The notes under the pieces: model-generated | What the model was told of the DNA's origin: nothing | Database searches by the model: none | The model's input: the letters and a program-made list of their open reading frames with translations, nothing else | Made by a program: the position numbers and the translations under genes | In this document: piece after piece, positions 52,001-63,950 of the stretch | How the letters are laid out: each line of letters begins with the position of its first letter | Position numbering within the stretch: position 1 is the stretch's first letter | Origin: Gamarada debralockiae | Taxonomy: Eukaryota > Ascomycota > Leotiomycetes > Helotiales > Hyphodiscaceae | NCBI GenBank assembly: GCA_002803225.1 | Contig: NXFV01001672.1 | Coordinates: 44,644 to 108,643 of the forward strand | Direction of reading: 5' to 3' | Length of the DNA: 64,000 nt

Positions 52001-55000
52001 TCTGGGAGGAAATTGCTTCTAGGACCGTGCTTTGTAGGACTCTAGGTAAAAAAAATTTTCTTTCTTTTTTTTTTTGAAAGTGTATTCTGAGATTTCGATC
52101 TTCTCAAAGTCAAAGTTTAACCCTGGAGATTTCATATCCGTATCACAGTCACATAGCGGAAAGCTGAATTTTGAATCAGGGGGCGGTGAAGATGTGGCTC
52201 GCTAAATATGAAAACAGGGGGTGCGATTTATCAGAACACGAACTTTGTCCTCATCAATGATTTCAATCAATCATCACCACTCCCATGGCCTCGCGCCGGT
52301 CCTCGTCTGAGTCAGAACACTTTTCGACACTCCGTAATTTTATCTCCGTTTGATTTGCTCACTTCATCTACAGATCTGTGGAGATGCATGCGTTTGAAAG
52401 CCTGCGTTGCCGCCTCCATCAAAATTACGACAGCCTCGAAAATACACAGGTATGACACGAGAAAGTTGACATCCGCCGGTGCCGTTGGCTTGGGATTCTG
52501 CACAAGGATAGTAGTTTGCTCCACAAGCACCAACCAAATTGCCGCGGTTCTCCTGGCTCATCAAATCATCATGCAACGCCTCCAGGTTTCTGCCCTCAGC
52601 TTTGCTCTCCGTGGCTGACTTCCACTCCGGTTTTCCATAGTGGACAAGGGCCTGCAGGAGGCTCAGTCCGAAAGCCACAAGTGGGATTTCACCCAACCCG
52701 GCGATAGTAACCCAGTCTTGCTTCTACGGCACGGCATGAAGTCGTGGATGCAAAGCACTTTGTAGCCTGGTCAATAATGAGTGTCTCCTACCAGGTTTGT
52801 ATCGGCTTCACTTGCATCTTGGATCTTGATCCAACGGTGGATAGTGCAAGCATCTTGACTTCAACAAATAATCTAAATTCGAAGCTCCATTACTCTCGTC
52901 GGGGCAAATTCCGCCTTGGACTTTGCCGTCATACGATTGAATGAGTCGCCATCCAAGGCTGGACTTCCAGATCATCTACAAATCTATGATGCTATTTCTC
53001 GGCGTTCTCTTTGAAACGATCAAAAATCGGGTGGTAAAATGCGGCCCATAAAAACTGATGATATGCAATGTTCAGCACGAGGTGATCATTGTTGAGGAGA
53101 GGTGTCGGTGTCGTCGATATGGATGGCTATTATTACTCATCAAATCGAAGTCTCATGCTCGGTCTTAAACAAGTTACAGCTCTTTTGGGCTGCATGAAGC
53201 GAGTCAACAGACTCTCAAGTTTCAACTCCACAGCTCTCCTCGGTCTAGTGGTCGTACAGTGCGCTTCGTTTGAACCCCTAATTTGTCGAAAATCAGTAGT
53301 TCGAGGACCAAGCGTACCGGACAAAGGTTCCTCGTGTCTGTCCCCGAACAACCATGTATCTATTCTCGGATTCAGGATTATTCGATAAATGCTAACTACT
53401 GAGGTGGATGATTCAAAACACTACACGCTCCATCCACATGGTGACTGGATATGGATCAGGCTTAGGGGGGCAAAAAGTCTCGGAAATCATGCATTCAGCT
53501 ATCCGGTAAATCTCAACCTCGCTCAACCCCACCTCGAGCATTTGATATATGAGACCAATAGACTTGATTCAACGCTCACCATCATGCAACCTCAATGGCT
53601 GTTCGCGTAAGCACACGTAAGTAAAGCCGGGAGCAACAGCGTGAGGTAACCCTTTAGTGTTCCAGAGACCGCACGGATCGAGTTGAATGTATAAATGAAA
53701 TTGTCGGCCGTATTCGTCCAACGTCGCATGCAGGTATGCTTGTTCCCCTCCAAGCTCCAATGATTCTCCGTTCAATCCGACACGAGAACCTGATCTCAAT
53801 GATGACCACCAAGCAGACCATTCATTCGTCGATCCGGCTGTGCTTGCTTTTTGCCTCCTCTTCTCAACGACCGCCCGTTGCACCCACCACCAAGAAGAAG
53901 CCTTCTCGATTTGGCCTTTCACCGAGGCTACCACCTCTACTGCCTGTGCTGCTGAAACATGGCATATACAGGTCATATGCAGACAGCCCTAAATCCTTCC
54001 CTCATCGTCAACCGACATCACCTTTATTGATCAACAATTCCAACTACTTACGATACTATTCGGGAAAACAGACAGCCTGGCAGATGACCGCATGACGGCA
54101 CCCTGTCGAATTGCCTCTATCAATGCAGACACCCGCATTTCCAACAGTTTTGACATCTTGTCGAAATCAACAACATCCGGGAAGATGCTTCCAAATAAAC
54201 ACGGATCATTTGACGAATGAACACGCCGTATTACATACAGGATGTATCCATCGAGGTTTTGGATGTACTGGCGCCGACTCAGTTACATGGATCTTCATGT
54301 CAGTCTTCGACTTGGTGTTCCAACCTTGGATGCACAATTTGTTCAATATTCCAGCCCAGACAAGCGTCACCATGGGGGTAAAGTGGGTGGAAGTTCTCCG
54401 CAGATAACCTTCGCCCTTTTCATATCTTTCAGGCAACAGGCAGTATTCGTCACTTTCATGATGAAAAAAATTTCATCAGCAAGGCAGGATTTTGTGGCAG
54501 CCTCGTCGCTCACGACGTGGTGCCTCTTGCTGAACGCCGATTATCCATGATGCTCTCGAGATCATGACGCTGGCCTCTAAACTCGTCGGTCACATTTTGT
54601 CAGTCAGTATTATATAATTTATTGATAATCAGAATGGGTTATCAGCCGGTAGGTACTGCGAGAAGTATGTGGTGGCATGAAAGCAGCGGAGGTTGCAAAG
54701 GACGCTCTGGCCCCCAACTCTCCAAATTCAAGCACCGAGGGCGAGAAAGACGCGGACATATTTTGGATCAAGATTCATGAATCGAAGAATTGGAGATTTG
54801 AGTTGCGTTTATCATGAAGAATCCAATCTCAACCGAATTTTGAGTGGAAGGTAATGAGTTGTACAACTAAGTACCTTGGAGAGTTGGTGAGCTGTTTGTG
54901 GACAGAATGGCTCGTGGACTTCACAAGTAGGACTAGATTCGAAGTGTAGAAAAAAGAAAACTAGAATATTCTGAGTGCAATAAAGGACAACAATACAAGA

Positions 55001-55385
55001 CCACAAATCCTCTCAGTTTGCGAAAGAAGCCGTCGTCGATACTCCACACGTGACTATATCACGCGTTATGCATACCCCTGGATGTAAATCCGCCGGCCAA
55101 CGGATAGCCGCTTAGTCATGGAAATTTGGTACGAGAATACGATGTTTGCAGCGTCCCTTTTCGAATCGCACAATTCACAATTCACTCCATCCATCCCTCC
55201 ACTCATCCTTTGAGGGAGCCTCACGATCGTTACATTCTACGATCGCTACTGCCTCATCACATTCGCTACCTCCATCGCTGTCCCAACATCTCGAGCCTGG
55301 TACCAACTTCATCTTCGCCGTATCCCCTGCTCCCAACATCAATACAATCATCATACAAATAGAGGCATACATACAGTAGGACAAT
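49080..55385. other. Gene-poor 6.3-kb stretch
   Basis: No complete gene was found between the cyclin and CHS7. The left 1.5 kb may be the cyclin's long leader and promoter; the right 350 nt is pyrimidine-rich CHS7 leader. Scattered frames of 60-160 codons (for example 50601-51080 plus, 53569-53976 minus) show no family features. A coding-like fragment at 52312-52722 is listed separately. A T/A homopolymer cluster lies at 52048-52076. Confidence 0.45.
52312..52722 (-). pseudogene. Frameshifted C-terminal fragment of an unknown membrane protein
   Basis: Minus-strand reading gives DWVTIAGLGEIPLVAFG, LHDDLMSQENRGNL, then a shift of one base at about 52535, and continues LVEQTTILVQNPKPTAPAD, FLVSYLCIFEAVVILMEA and AFKRMHLHRSVDE, ending at 52312. 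Two hydrophobic segments fit membrane helices. The two frames make a natural sequence when joined, suggesting a one-base insertion. No upstream exon could be assigned and I do not recognise the family. Confidence 0.4.
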
Positions 55386-56502
55386 ATGGGTTTCGGCGAC
55401 TTCGAAACAATATGCACGAACTCACCTTTACCGCTCTGCTCAGTCGTCGGCCATATTACGACGATGGTGGGCTCAACTGGTATTGAGGCGGATTGCTATG
55501 CTCGCAACATTGAGCTGGCCAACACGATTATTTTCCAAGGCGCCGCATCATTCGCACACATCGCAGCGCTCATCATGACCGTGATCATGATCTTGCACGT
55601 CCGGTCCAAATTCACCGCAGTCGGTACGTTCCCTCCTCTCATTCACGAAGTTGAAGGTGTTGATACTGATGTTTCTAAAAATAGGCCGCAAAGAAATCAC
55701 CGCCTTCTTCTACATCTACATGCTCCTCTCCTTCGCATCACTAATTCTCGACTCCGGCGTCATCCCTCCTGGAAGCGGCGCATACCCCTATTTCGCAGCC
55801 GTGCAGAATGGCCTCACCTCCGCGCTGTGCGTGTGTTTGCTCATCAATGGCTTCGTAGGATTCCAGCTATATGAAGACGGTACCACGATTTCAGTCTGGC
55901 TCCTTCGCTCGATCTCCTTCGCCATGTTCGTCATCACCGGCTTAGTCTCTTTGGCTACTTTCAAAGGATGGGCAGGTCTCGGACCAACAAACACCATCGG
56001 GCTCTTCGTTGTCCTGTACCTCGTTTCCGCGGTTGCGTTGGCGATTTACGTCGTCATGCAAATCATTCTTGTGGTGAATACGCTGGAGGATCGCTGGCCG
56101 CTGGGTGATATTGCGTTTGGAGTGTTCTTTTTCGTTATTGGACAGGTTATCCTCTATGTTTTCAGCAATGCGATCTGTAATTCTGTGCAGCATTACTTGG
56201 ATGGATTGTTCTTTGCTACAGTTTGCAACTTGTTGGCTGTTATGATGGTTTACAAGGTTTGTTCCCTCGCCTCTCCCTCAGATTTCCAGTCGTTTCTAAC
56301 AGCTGCTCAGTACTGGGATTCCATCACCCGCGAAGATCTCGAATTCTCCGTCGGCACCAAGCAGAACAACTGGGAAGTCAAAGAACTCCTCCCCGAAGAC
56401 GACCGCCGAACTACCGTCTACCAAGACACCGAGTACTCCAACGGGATGTACAATCATTCCCAACAAGCTCGCCACTCGAATTATGGAGGGTTTGCATACT
56501 GA
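55386..56502 (+). CDS. CHS7: Chitin synthase export chaperone
   Basis: Exons 55386-55623, 55685-56256 and 56311-56502 give 333 residues. Donors are GTACGT and GTTTGT; joins read KFTAV-GRKEITAFFY and MMVYK-YWDSITREDLEF. Landmarks are the N-terminal FGDFETICTNSPLPLCSVVG with its conserved cysteines, then about seven membrane segments including IYMLLSFASLILDSGVIPP and GFQLYEDGT, and the cytosolic end beginning WDSITREDLEFSVG. Chs7 resides in the endoplasmic reticulum and is needed for the exit and activity of chitin synthase (Chs3 in yeast). Length and topology match the family (about 330 residues). The call is secure. Confidence 0.96.
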
Positions 56503-57041
56503 GCTTGGATGCAGGGAATTTAGAAAGAGGAAGAAAATTGGATGATTCACAGGGGTGTTTGCATAGCGTGGTTGCGTTGATGACTTTGATGGCGTATGGT
56601 TGGATGATTGTTTGTATATACCTGGATTGGAAGACGGCGTTTGAGCTGCACAACGCAAGCAGACATGTATCTAGTACCAGACCTTAAGACTACACTAATA
56701 AAGCAATTCTCTTCAAGAAACTTCTGCCTCCGTTCAAGATGTTCCCTTCTGGTGATGACTACTTGAAATAGAGTGGAATGAAGTCAATGGGGTTAAGGTG
56801 AGAATCCGGGATGAACACTCTTGATATTTTGAATACAATCTAAAGGGGTAGCGAACTTTTCAATCTCGAACCAACTCCTCAAACCGTGCCTTGAAAGACT
56901 CATACGGTGCTTCTCCGCCAGTCTAGAGGGCAACATCAGATTGCAAGAATGCAGCGCTTGAAAGAATAACTCCACTAGGTTTGAGAACACTTCGGACAGC
57001 ACTCGCTTCCCCTTCCACCCCTTTTCCCTCTCCCCAAAGAT
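56503..57041. other. Convergent intergenic region between CHS7 and the GMC oxidoreductase
   Basis: No gene supported; expected to contain both 3' ends. Confidence 0.5.
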
Positions 57042-58753
57042 CTACAACCTCGCCCTCCCATCCCCCCTCCAACCCGCCTCCCACGCAATCAATTCCGCCG
57101 CCCGCTCTCCAATCGCCAGCACAGTCAACATAGGATTAATAGTAGTCATAGTCGGGAAAACTCCTGCATCTGCAATCCTCACCCCCTTCAAACCCCTAAC
57201 CTTCAATTCCGGATCCACAACCGCCCACTCATCCTCCTTCGCCCCCATCTTCGTCGTCCCCGCAGGATGATAAACCGTATGTGCAACATTCCTCCCATAC
57301 TCACTCAGTTCTTCGTCAGTCTGGACTTTGGGGCCCGGAGCAACTTCCTTGAGGAGCCAGTTTGAGAATGGTGCCGTAGCAGCGATCTCGCGAGCGGCTT
57401 TCAAGCCCGCGACTATGGTGGCTGCGTCGTAGCCTTCTGGGTCTGTGAAATACCTGAAATCGAGAGCGGGCTTGACGGAGGGGTCCGAGGAGGTCAAGTA
57501 GATTCTCCCACGGGATCGAGGACGTGGGATATTGGGCGTCATGCAGAACGCATTCAGCGGTACATCATATCCCAATCTTGCGGTATTCAAACAGAATGGA
57601 ATCTGGTAGCAATGCATCATGATATCCGCGATCGTGCCATCTGGGATCTTCTTTGGGTTCAAGAACGGATCGTCGTTGGTCTTGGCCGCATCTTTGATTT
57701 CGCGGCGGAGGAATATGCCGGCGTCGGAATCCATGGTTGTTTGGGGTGGGATGGGTGCGTTGAGTTCCCACATTATGATACTCTCGGGGTGGTCGAGAAG
57801 GTTCTCGCCTACGCCGGGGAGATCGTGGTGTACGGGGATGGAGAGGGAGGAGAGTTGGTCTTTTGGACCGATTCCGGAGAGGAGCATGAGCCGGCAGGTG
57901 TCGACTGCGCCGGCGCAGAGGATTGTTTCGGTTTTGGGTGTTACAGTGAGTTTGGCACCGGATTTTAGTGTTATATTCACGGACTTGACGGTCTTGGAGG
58001 AGAGGTTCAGCTTACTGACCCAGGCATTGATCAAAATCGTGAGGTTGGGTCTCTTCTCGGCGCCGCGGAGAATGGGGTGGATATAAGCCACTGAAGCAGA
58101 GCTTCGACGTCCATCATCTGGGTTGTAGGATACGGAGAAGAACCCAACTCCCTGCTGCAGACTGCCTGTCTCGCGAATCTCATGGTTGAAGTCATGTATT
58201 ACGGGGATGTTCATTGCAGTTGAGCAGGACTTGATCCAGTCTTTGCAGATTTGGTTTCGGTGTCGAGGATGCACGGGTTGGATTTGGTTGCGCAGATTGT
58301 CGACGAGGCGCATCATGGTCTTGAAGTCCCACCCTTTGCAGCCCATGCTTTCCCATATTTGGCAGTCATATTCGAAAGGTCGGAAGGAGATCAGTGTGTT
58401 GTGGGAGGAGCATCCTCCGAGGATCTTTGCGCGGGAGTGTCTGATGTGCGAGTTGCCTTTTTCCCCTGTTAGATTGGGAAGTTTGCGGATTGGGAAGAGG
58501 AGGACTTGCCATTTGGTTGTTCAGTGGTCCCATAGTCATAATCTAGGTCACCACCAAGCAGTGTAAGCCATTCTTTGAGCTTGAGAACCTTGTCATTATT
58601 GAAATCGCTAGGGCCCGCCTCGATCAGGAGGATCTTCTTGTTGGGGAGGTATTCAGACAGTCTACTTGCAATGACACAGCCAGCTGTACCACCGCCGACA
58701 ATGACATAGTCAAAGTCCTTAACTTGAGAGGAGGAAATGTGCTCAGTAGTCAT
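57042..58753 (-). CDS. GMC oxidoreductase, choline dehydrogenase-like
   Basis: Exons 58753-58510 and 58465-57042 (minus strand) give 555 residues. The intron has a GC donor (AATG-GCAAGT) and joins TTEQPNG to [17 protein letters not shown]. The ADP-binding motif [18 protein letters not shown] starts near residue 18, the second GMC signature includes [12 protein letters not shown], and [19 protein letters not shown] is the GMC signature 2. The active-site segment near the end is [13 protein letters not shown], and [17 protein letters not shown] closes the FAD site. The most likely substrate is choline, because the divergent neighbour is betaine aldehyde dehydrogenase. ATG 58753 is preferred; 58804 would add 17 residues. 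Six GATA motifs lie just upstream. Confidence 0.85.
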
Positions 58754-59664
58754 CTTGTACTTGAGTGGTGTTCGATAACAATATTGGTTGCAGGAGCTTT
58801 CCAAGGATTGGAAGATAATTTATCAAAAATCCAGGCCAAGAGCTGCTTCAAGCGTCACTTATATCTCAGATAAGCAAAGCTCTTGTCTCACAAAAACCTT
58901 ATCGATAACGATAGAGAAGGGATGTAAGAGAGGGCGGGGGGGATATAGATGCTGGTGAAGGGTACAAATACACAGGCAAACAGTATTCTGCTGGACCTGG
59001 TTTGCACAGGAAAAAGTCAGGATGAAACGGAAGAGATGAGTAAAAAATGACGGTGAAGCAGATAAACGTTTGATACGAAATAAGCCCGAACTTTGATTGT
59101 CATAGATACCTTGGTGCAGAAGTCCTCTATATCGCCGCTACTTGCAGACCGACGGGAAGGCGAGATGGAAAATGGGACGAGAGGCAGGGAAGTTTTCTTC
59201 GTGTACGGTACTAGCGCCTTAGTATGCGACCAGGGACCAGCCAATTGGCACTCCTCATTGGCTCTTTTGCCAGCCTTACAGAAAGAAATCTTACTCGTAC
59301 AGTAACAAAATTTCTGACCACGCCAAACACAGCTACGAATTCCCCCTCCAGGCACTGGACTCATCGCGGCCATCGCCGACCAGGTTAGAATGCATCAGAA
59401 GATACAGTACTGTGCGGTGATGATTTCGGGACCCATTCCACTTCCGCCCCTCCTCAATCTTTTCACACTTCCTTGTTAGGGCAGATCGCCATCTGCAAAC
59501 GCCTGAATCGCGTCTCCTGACCCGTTCCGTCTAACACCGGATCATCTGGCGTCAGGGACAGCTCATACCCCACATCTCATACCTTGCTAATCATTCTTCT
59601 TTGCTAAAAGACTAATCTTCTTATTCGAAAGCTATCATCTGGGCACAGTAGAAGCATTATCATC
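58754..59664. other. Divergent promoter region of the choline-to-betaine gene pair
   Basis: The 911-nt gap between the two start codons. It contains the GATA-motif cluster near the left end. Short frames at 59017-59373 and 59093-59305 overlap on opposite strands and are not called. Confidence 0.5.
58813..58914. promoter_or_regulatory. Cluster of six GATA-factor motifs
   Basis: HGATAR motifs on either strand: AGATAA 58813-58818, TTATCA 58820-58825 (inverse), AGATAA 58868-58873, TTATCG 58899-58904 (inverse), CGATAA 58903-58908 and CGATAG 58909-58914. They lie 60-161 nt upstream of the GMC oxidoreductase start codon and could serve both divergent genes. Confidence 0.55.
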
Positions 59665-61158
59665 ATGTCCTACCCCGCACAGCTGCTCTACTACGATGGC
59701 AGAGCCCAGACCGCTACCTCTGGCAAGACTTTCCAAACGATCGACCCCTCTACCGCCAAAGCTCTCGCAGAAGTTCAGACTGCTTCACAATCAGATATTG
59801 ATGCGGCAGTGAGCTCAGCTCGAAAAGCTTTCCCTTCGTGGTCTCAGACGCCACCAATTGCCCGCTCCCGAATTCTCGTCAAAGCAGTCGAGCTCCTACG
59901 CGCTCGAAACGATGAGATAGCCAAAGTCGAAACCCACGATACTGGCAAGCCTTTCTCGGAAACAAGTACAGTAGATGTGGTCACAGGCGCAGATGTTCTC
60001 GAATACTTTGCGAACTTGGTTGCGAGTGGCGGACTGAATGGAGAAACTACACAATTGAGACCTGATGCGTGGATATACACCAAGAAGGAAGCCTTAGGAG
60101 TTTGTGCGGGTATTGGAGCTTGGAACTATCCCATCCAAATCGCATTATGGAAATCTGCGCCATGCTTGGCTGCTGGAAACTGTATGGTGTATAAGCCCTC
60201 AGAAGTTACTCCTCTGCATGGGCAAATACTCGCGCAGATATATGCTGAAGCTGGAGTCCCTCCGGGAGTATTTAATATTGTACATGGAGATGGAGCAGTT
60301 GGAGGATACTTGACTTCGCATCCTGGGATTGCGAAAGTAAGCTTCACAGGCCAAGTCTCGACGGGGCAAAAAGTCGCTGCTTCAGCGGCGGGAGGAATGA
60401 AATATGTGACCATGGAGTTAGGAGGAAAGAGTCCGCTTATCATCCTCCCCGATACCGATCTCGAGAATGCAGTTGATGGAGCTATGATGGCGAATTTCTT
60501 CTCCACAGGACAAGTCTGTACGAATGGTACCAGAGTCTTCGTTCATAAGAGCATGAAAACTGCTTTTGAGAAGCGACTAGTGGAGAAGATGGAATATATT
60601 CGAGCACTGGAGCCTATGGACGCGAACAGCAACTTTGGACCTCTGGTCTCGGAGATTCACTATAAGAAAGTGCTTAGTTATATTCAGCATGGTGTTGACA
60701 CCGACAAGGCCAAGCTCCTCTATGGTGGACCATCAAAACCGTCAAATATTCCATCAGGATACGAAAATGGATTCTGGGTGCAACCAACTGTTTTCACGGA
60801 CTGCACGGATAGCATGAAGATTACCACAGAAGAGATCTTTGGACCTGTTCTCTGTATTCTCACCTATGACACCGTTGATGAGGTTGTTGAACGAGCTAAT
60901 AATACGAAGCTCGGACTCGCAGCAGGTGTCTTTGGGAAGGATATGAATAAGTGCCACGAAATTATTGGCAAGTTGGAAGCAGGCATCACATGGATCAACA
61001 CATGGGGAGAAAGTCCAGCAGAGATGAGCGTGGGAGGGTGGAAGATGAGTGGTGTGGGAGTTGAAAATGGCAGAAGGGGATTGAATGCCTGGGTTAGGGA
61101 GAGGAGTACGCTTGTTGAGGGAAGTGGAGTTGTGGGGACTGTGTTCTCAAAGTTGTGA
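59665..61158 (+). CDS. Betaine aldehyde dehydrogenase
   Basis: This intronless gene encodes 497 residues, the standard aldehyde dehydrogenase length. Cofactor and catalytic landmarks are [13 protein letters not shown], the Lys/Glu of [18 protein letters not shown], the general base Glu251 in TMELGGKSP and the nucleophile Cys285 in [26 protein letters not shown] with Cys-Thr-Asn is typical of betaine aldehyde dehydrogenases, as is [20 protein letters not shown]. It would oxidise betaine aldehyde to glycine betaine with NAD+. No peroxisomal signal of the SKL type ends the protein exactly (it ends FSKL, whose last three residues are SKL), so a peroxisomal location is in fact suggested. It is divergent from the choline dehydrogenase-like gene. 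Confidence 0.93.
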   Translation: MSYPAQLLYYDGRAQTATSGKTFQTIDPSTAKALAEVQTASQSDIDAAVSSARKAFPSWSQTPPIARSRILVKAVELLRARNDEIAKVETHDTGKPFSETSTVDVVTGADVLEYFANLVASGGLNGETTQLRPDAWIYTKKEALGVCAGIGAWNYPIQIALWKSAPCLAAGNCMVYKPSEVTPLHGQILAQIYAEAGVPPGVFNIVHGDGAVGGYLTSHPGIAKVSFTGQVSTGQKVAASAAGGMKYVTMELGGKSPLIILPDTDLENAVDGAMMANFFSTGQVCTNGTRVFVHKSMKTAFEKRLVEKMEYIRALEPMDANSNFGPLVSEIHYKKVLSYIQHGVDTDKAKLLYGGPSKPSNIPSGYENGFWVQPTVFTDCTDSMKITTEEIFGPVLCILTYDTVDEVVERANNTKLGLAAGVFGKDMNKCHEIIGKLEAGITWINTWGESPAEMSVGGWKMSGVGVENGRRGLNAWVRERSTLVEGSGVVGTVFSKL

Positions 61159-62435
61159 ATAAGTCCACGAAGAACTGATGATATTGGGGGGCTTCTGAAG
61201 CCGCGAGTCTGAGCCGAGATACCGAAATGCATAAAGTTAACGGCGTACCGCATCAATGAAGAAATCGAATAGCTCGATCTATTTCAGCAATTAGAACTTT
61301 CAAAAGGGCCTGCCCCAGGCACACGATCCTGAATCGCTGGCTTTTCTGCAGCGACTGAACTGAAGGATGTTGCTAGTAGTGGAAAGATCGATAGCCCCTT
61401 AATTACTCAACCAGATCGACCATTTCATATCTTATATCCCAATTACTACAGTATGAGATTGGCAAGTGCTATTTAAACCCATTCAATATAACCTCGTGGA
61501 CAATCGTGCCGATGATTTTAGCAATTGCAAAAAACTCAGTATTTCTTTATCTGCGTGGGGAAGTCGGTACAATGTTAGAAGTTTGGAATTCCTTTTCGTT
61601 CCAGGTGGAAAAACCCATGGAAATTCCATGGAAAACGCTTCTAGGCTTTTAACATTGAGCCGGTATCCAACAAAAAGATCTCAGTATCTATGCCAGGAAG
61701 AGGACATCCCTAAGACCGAGCCATTGTACAGCCTTTAGCGCGAGCAATTTTTACCGAATACTTGACCCTAGAAATTCACTGGAGAAGTATAATATGAAAA
61801 ACTTTCATTTAGTTCTCAGTTGTTAGGAGTAGCGGGGGACTAAACATGCCTCGACATCCATCGCGAGATCATCATCGGAGCAAACATGGAAGGGCTGGAT
61901 AGTCGTGATAGTAGAGTAGCAATGAACAACAGATGGACGTGATGCTCGTATGATGTGGCGTAGACTATCGATTTGACGGCGTGCCGAACTGGGGTCGACT
62001 GCTGGCGATTAACAATCTTTTCTTCCCTCAATAATCGAGAGCCGGGAAGAGCGACCTTCCAAGTCGGAGAGACTTGGTAGAGGGGAAATCCCCGCTTTAT
62101 CCTTCCACCAGGACAATCATACCCAAATCATGTTTTGTCAGCGTCCCAGAAGGGGAGATTCAAGGTAAAGAGTTCGTAATTTGCGCTATACTGTACCACA
62201 CATACTTGAGATATTAAGGACGAAGCCTGGTATCATGCGACCTCCCTCCCTGCGTCAAGAAATCCCCAACGCCATAACCATAAGCAAATGATGAGCAAAA
62301 TCCGTGATTCGATGCTGCCCATTCCCAATACTCCGTGCTGAATCCATGCAATGCTATGTTGAGAAATCCTTAACCCGCTATGCTGTGAAATATGTACTAT
62401 CAGAGGAAATGGGTTCATAAACAAGGGAAGAGTCA
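61159..62435. other. Intergenic region
   Basis: About 1.28 kb between the aldehyde dehydrogenase and the RING protein, which converge. Frames of 60-90 codons are present but none has family features. Confidence 0.45.
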
Positions 62436-63576
62436 TCAGAGGAACACGCCAATCCACTTCTCCTTATTCTTCACTTCGGAATGACAATCCTCCACCGCAC
62501 ACATGGGAGCTTTCGTATTCTTCGAGCCTTTACCAGAGGTTGGCTTCTCAGGGAAGGAAACACTGGCAGGCTGTTTGGCTGTTGGGACTCGGTGTTGATA
62601 GCAGTTATTGCAGTAGACCTGGCTGAAGTTAGTAAAGAACACAAGGAGATATCAGACAGTGACTTACGTGGCCGCATTCCTTGATGACCCAGAATGGATG
62701 CTCCTCCCTCTCCTTCCTCGTTGGAGCCTTTCCACCTTTCTTCAGCAAAGGCTCTTCAAATTCTTTGTTGTGGACCAATTCCTCCTCACAACTAGGGCAG
62801 ATCACTGTATCGTTTTCGGTTGGGGACCGTGTGAAACCTGGCTTCGCTGGCTCAGGTGGGACATGGTCTGGTTTCCGGGGGGCAAAAGCAGCACGTTGAT
62901 AATCCATTTGACCTGGCATGGCTTGCTGCACATGTTGCATTACATGGGCAAAGGCACCTCGGTCCTGAATGATTTCATGAACATGTAATCCTCCACCTCC
63001 TATCATAATACCAATGGCACCAGCAGCAGGAAACCCTCTGTTCATATTTCGTTGAGGTTGTGGTGGGTTGAGAGGTACGAAGAGATCTGGCGAGTCAGGT
63101 CGTGGAAAGTGAGGGTGGGGACGAGGTCGAGCTACATCTGGGCGAGGTAAAGGGAGTTCGCGATTTCGTGCACCTGTGATCTGAATTTCCGTATCGTCTT
63201 CTGTGAGATCTATTATGACATCTGCTAGGCGCTGAGCATCACTTCGTCCAAGCTGTGGCGGTCTTTGAGAGGGAGCCCGATTCCGCAGTAAAACAGGTAC
63301 ATCTTCAGCGTCTTCCGTCAGGTCGATAAGGGTTTGTGAGGCTTGATGTTCCAAGCGCGGATGCTGCTGAGATTGTGATCGTTGGGGCATGGTTTCTGTG
63401 GCTGCCTGAAAGGGGTGTATTGGAGGATTATGAGGGTGTGAAGTTCGTCGTCGTTCGAAGAACAAGTCGTTGTTGGCAGGCGCTGAGGGGTTGTTGTATC
63501 GTGAGACGCTCGCGAAGCTTGATGACACTGGGCCATGAAAGGTTATAGGAGAAGGTGAGATAGTTGCTTGGGACAT
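62436..63576 (-). CDS. RING-finger protein with SUMO-interaction-like motifs
   Basis: Exons 63576-62668 and 62618-62436 (minus strand) give 363 residues. The intron (GTAAGT, GCCAG) falls inside the RING and joins VIKECGH to VYCNNCYQHR. The N-terminal half is disordered and contains two hydrophobic-acidic motifs, TLIDLTEDAE and VIIDLTEDD, which match SUMO-interaction motifs. The zinc-binding part has CPSCEEEL, ECGHVYCNNC and CAVEDC, with a basic insert between the first two (KKGGKAPTRKEREE). A SUMO-targeted ubiquitin ligase (RNF4/Slx8-like) is the best hypothesis, but the RING spacing is atypical, with the long insert and unusual last pair, so it may be a fungus-specific relative. Confidence 0.85.
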
Positions 63577-63944
63577 CTCTGCGTGAGACCTCTGTGACGA
63601 AAGAACATGTTAGAATTGTCTTGAAAAGTGAAATCGGGGTGAATCCCGACCTTGTGGCGACCGGGATGCTCTGGTGGTGTGTGCCACATATCCATCCCAT
63701 GAATCTTCCTGATTCTCTGCTCAATCTCAGAGCTTTCACTTTATAGTATTTCTGGTGTGAAAGGTTGTCGTGAGGCCGCAATGGGCGGTGGCGGAATGTT
63801 GTGCTATTTTGATTACTGAGGAGGTCGTTGTGTCTTGCTCGTCACGAATCCGCTAAGCTGTGGTTACCGCGCCTAAATCCGATGGATGTTTACCTCTCCC
63901 AAGCCTCCTAATATTCTTAAAGGCGTCGAGGCGTCGAGGCTTCG

Positions 63945-63950
<6 letters not shown>
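63577..63950. other. Upstream region of the RING gene
   Basis: No gene supported. A short direct repeat GGCGTCGAGGCGTCGAGGC occurs at about 63922-63941, immediately before the T run. Confidence 0.5.

Noticed and set aside
53569..53976. Minus-strand frame of 135 codons
   Set aside because: Looks partly protein-like at its end but has no recognisable family and no adjoining exon.
55651..55874. Starting CHS7 at the internal ATG at 55651
   Set aside because: The first exon at 55386 encodes the conserved CHS7 N-terminus and splices in frame.
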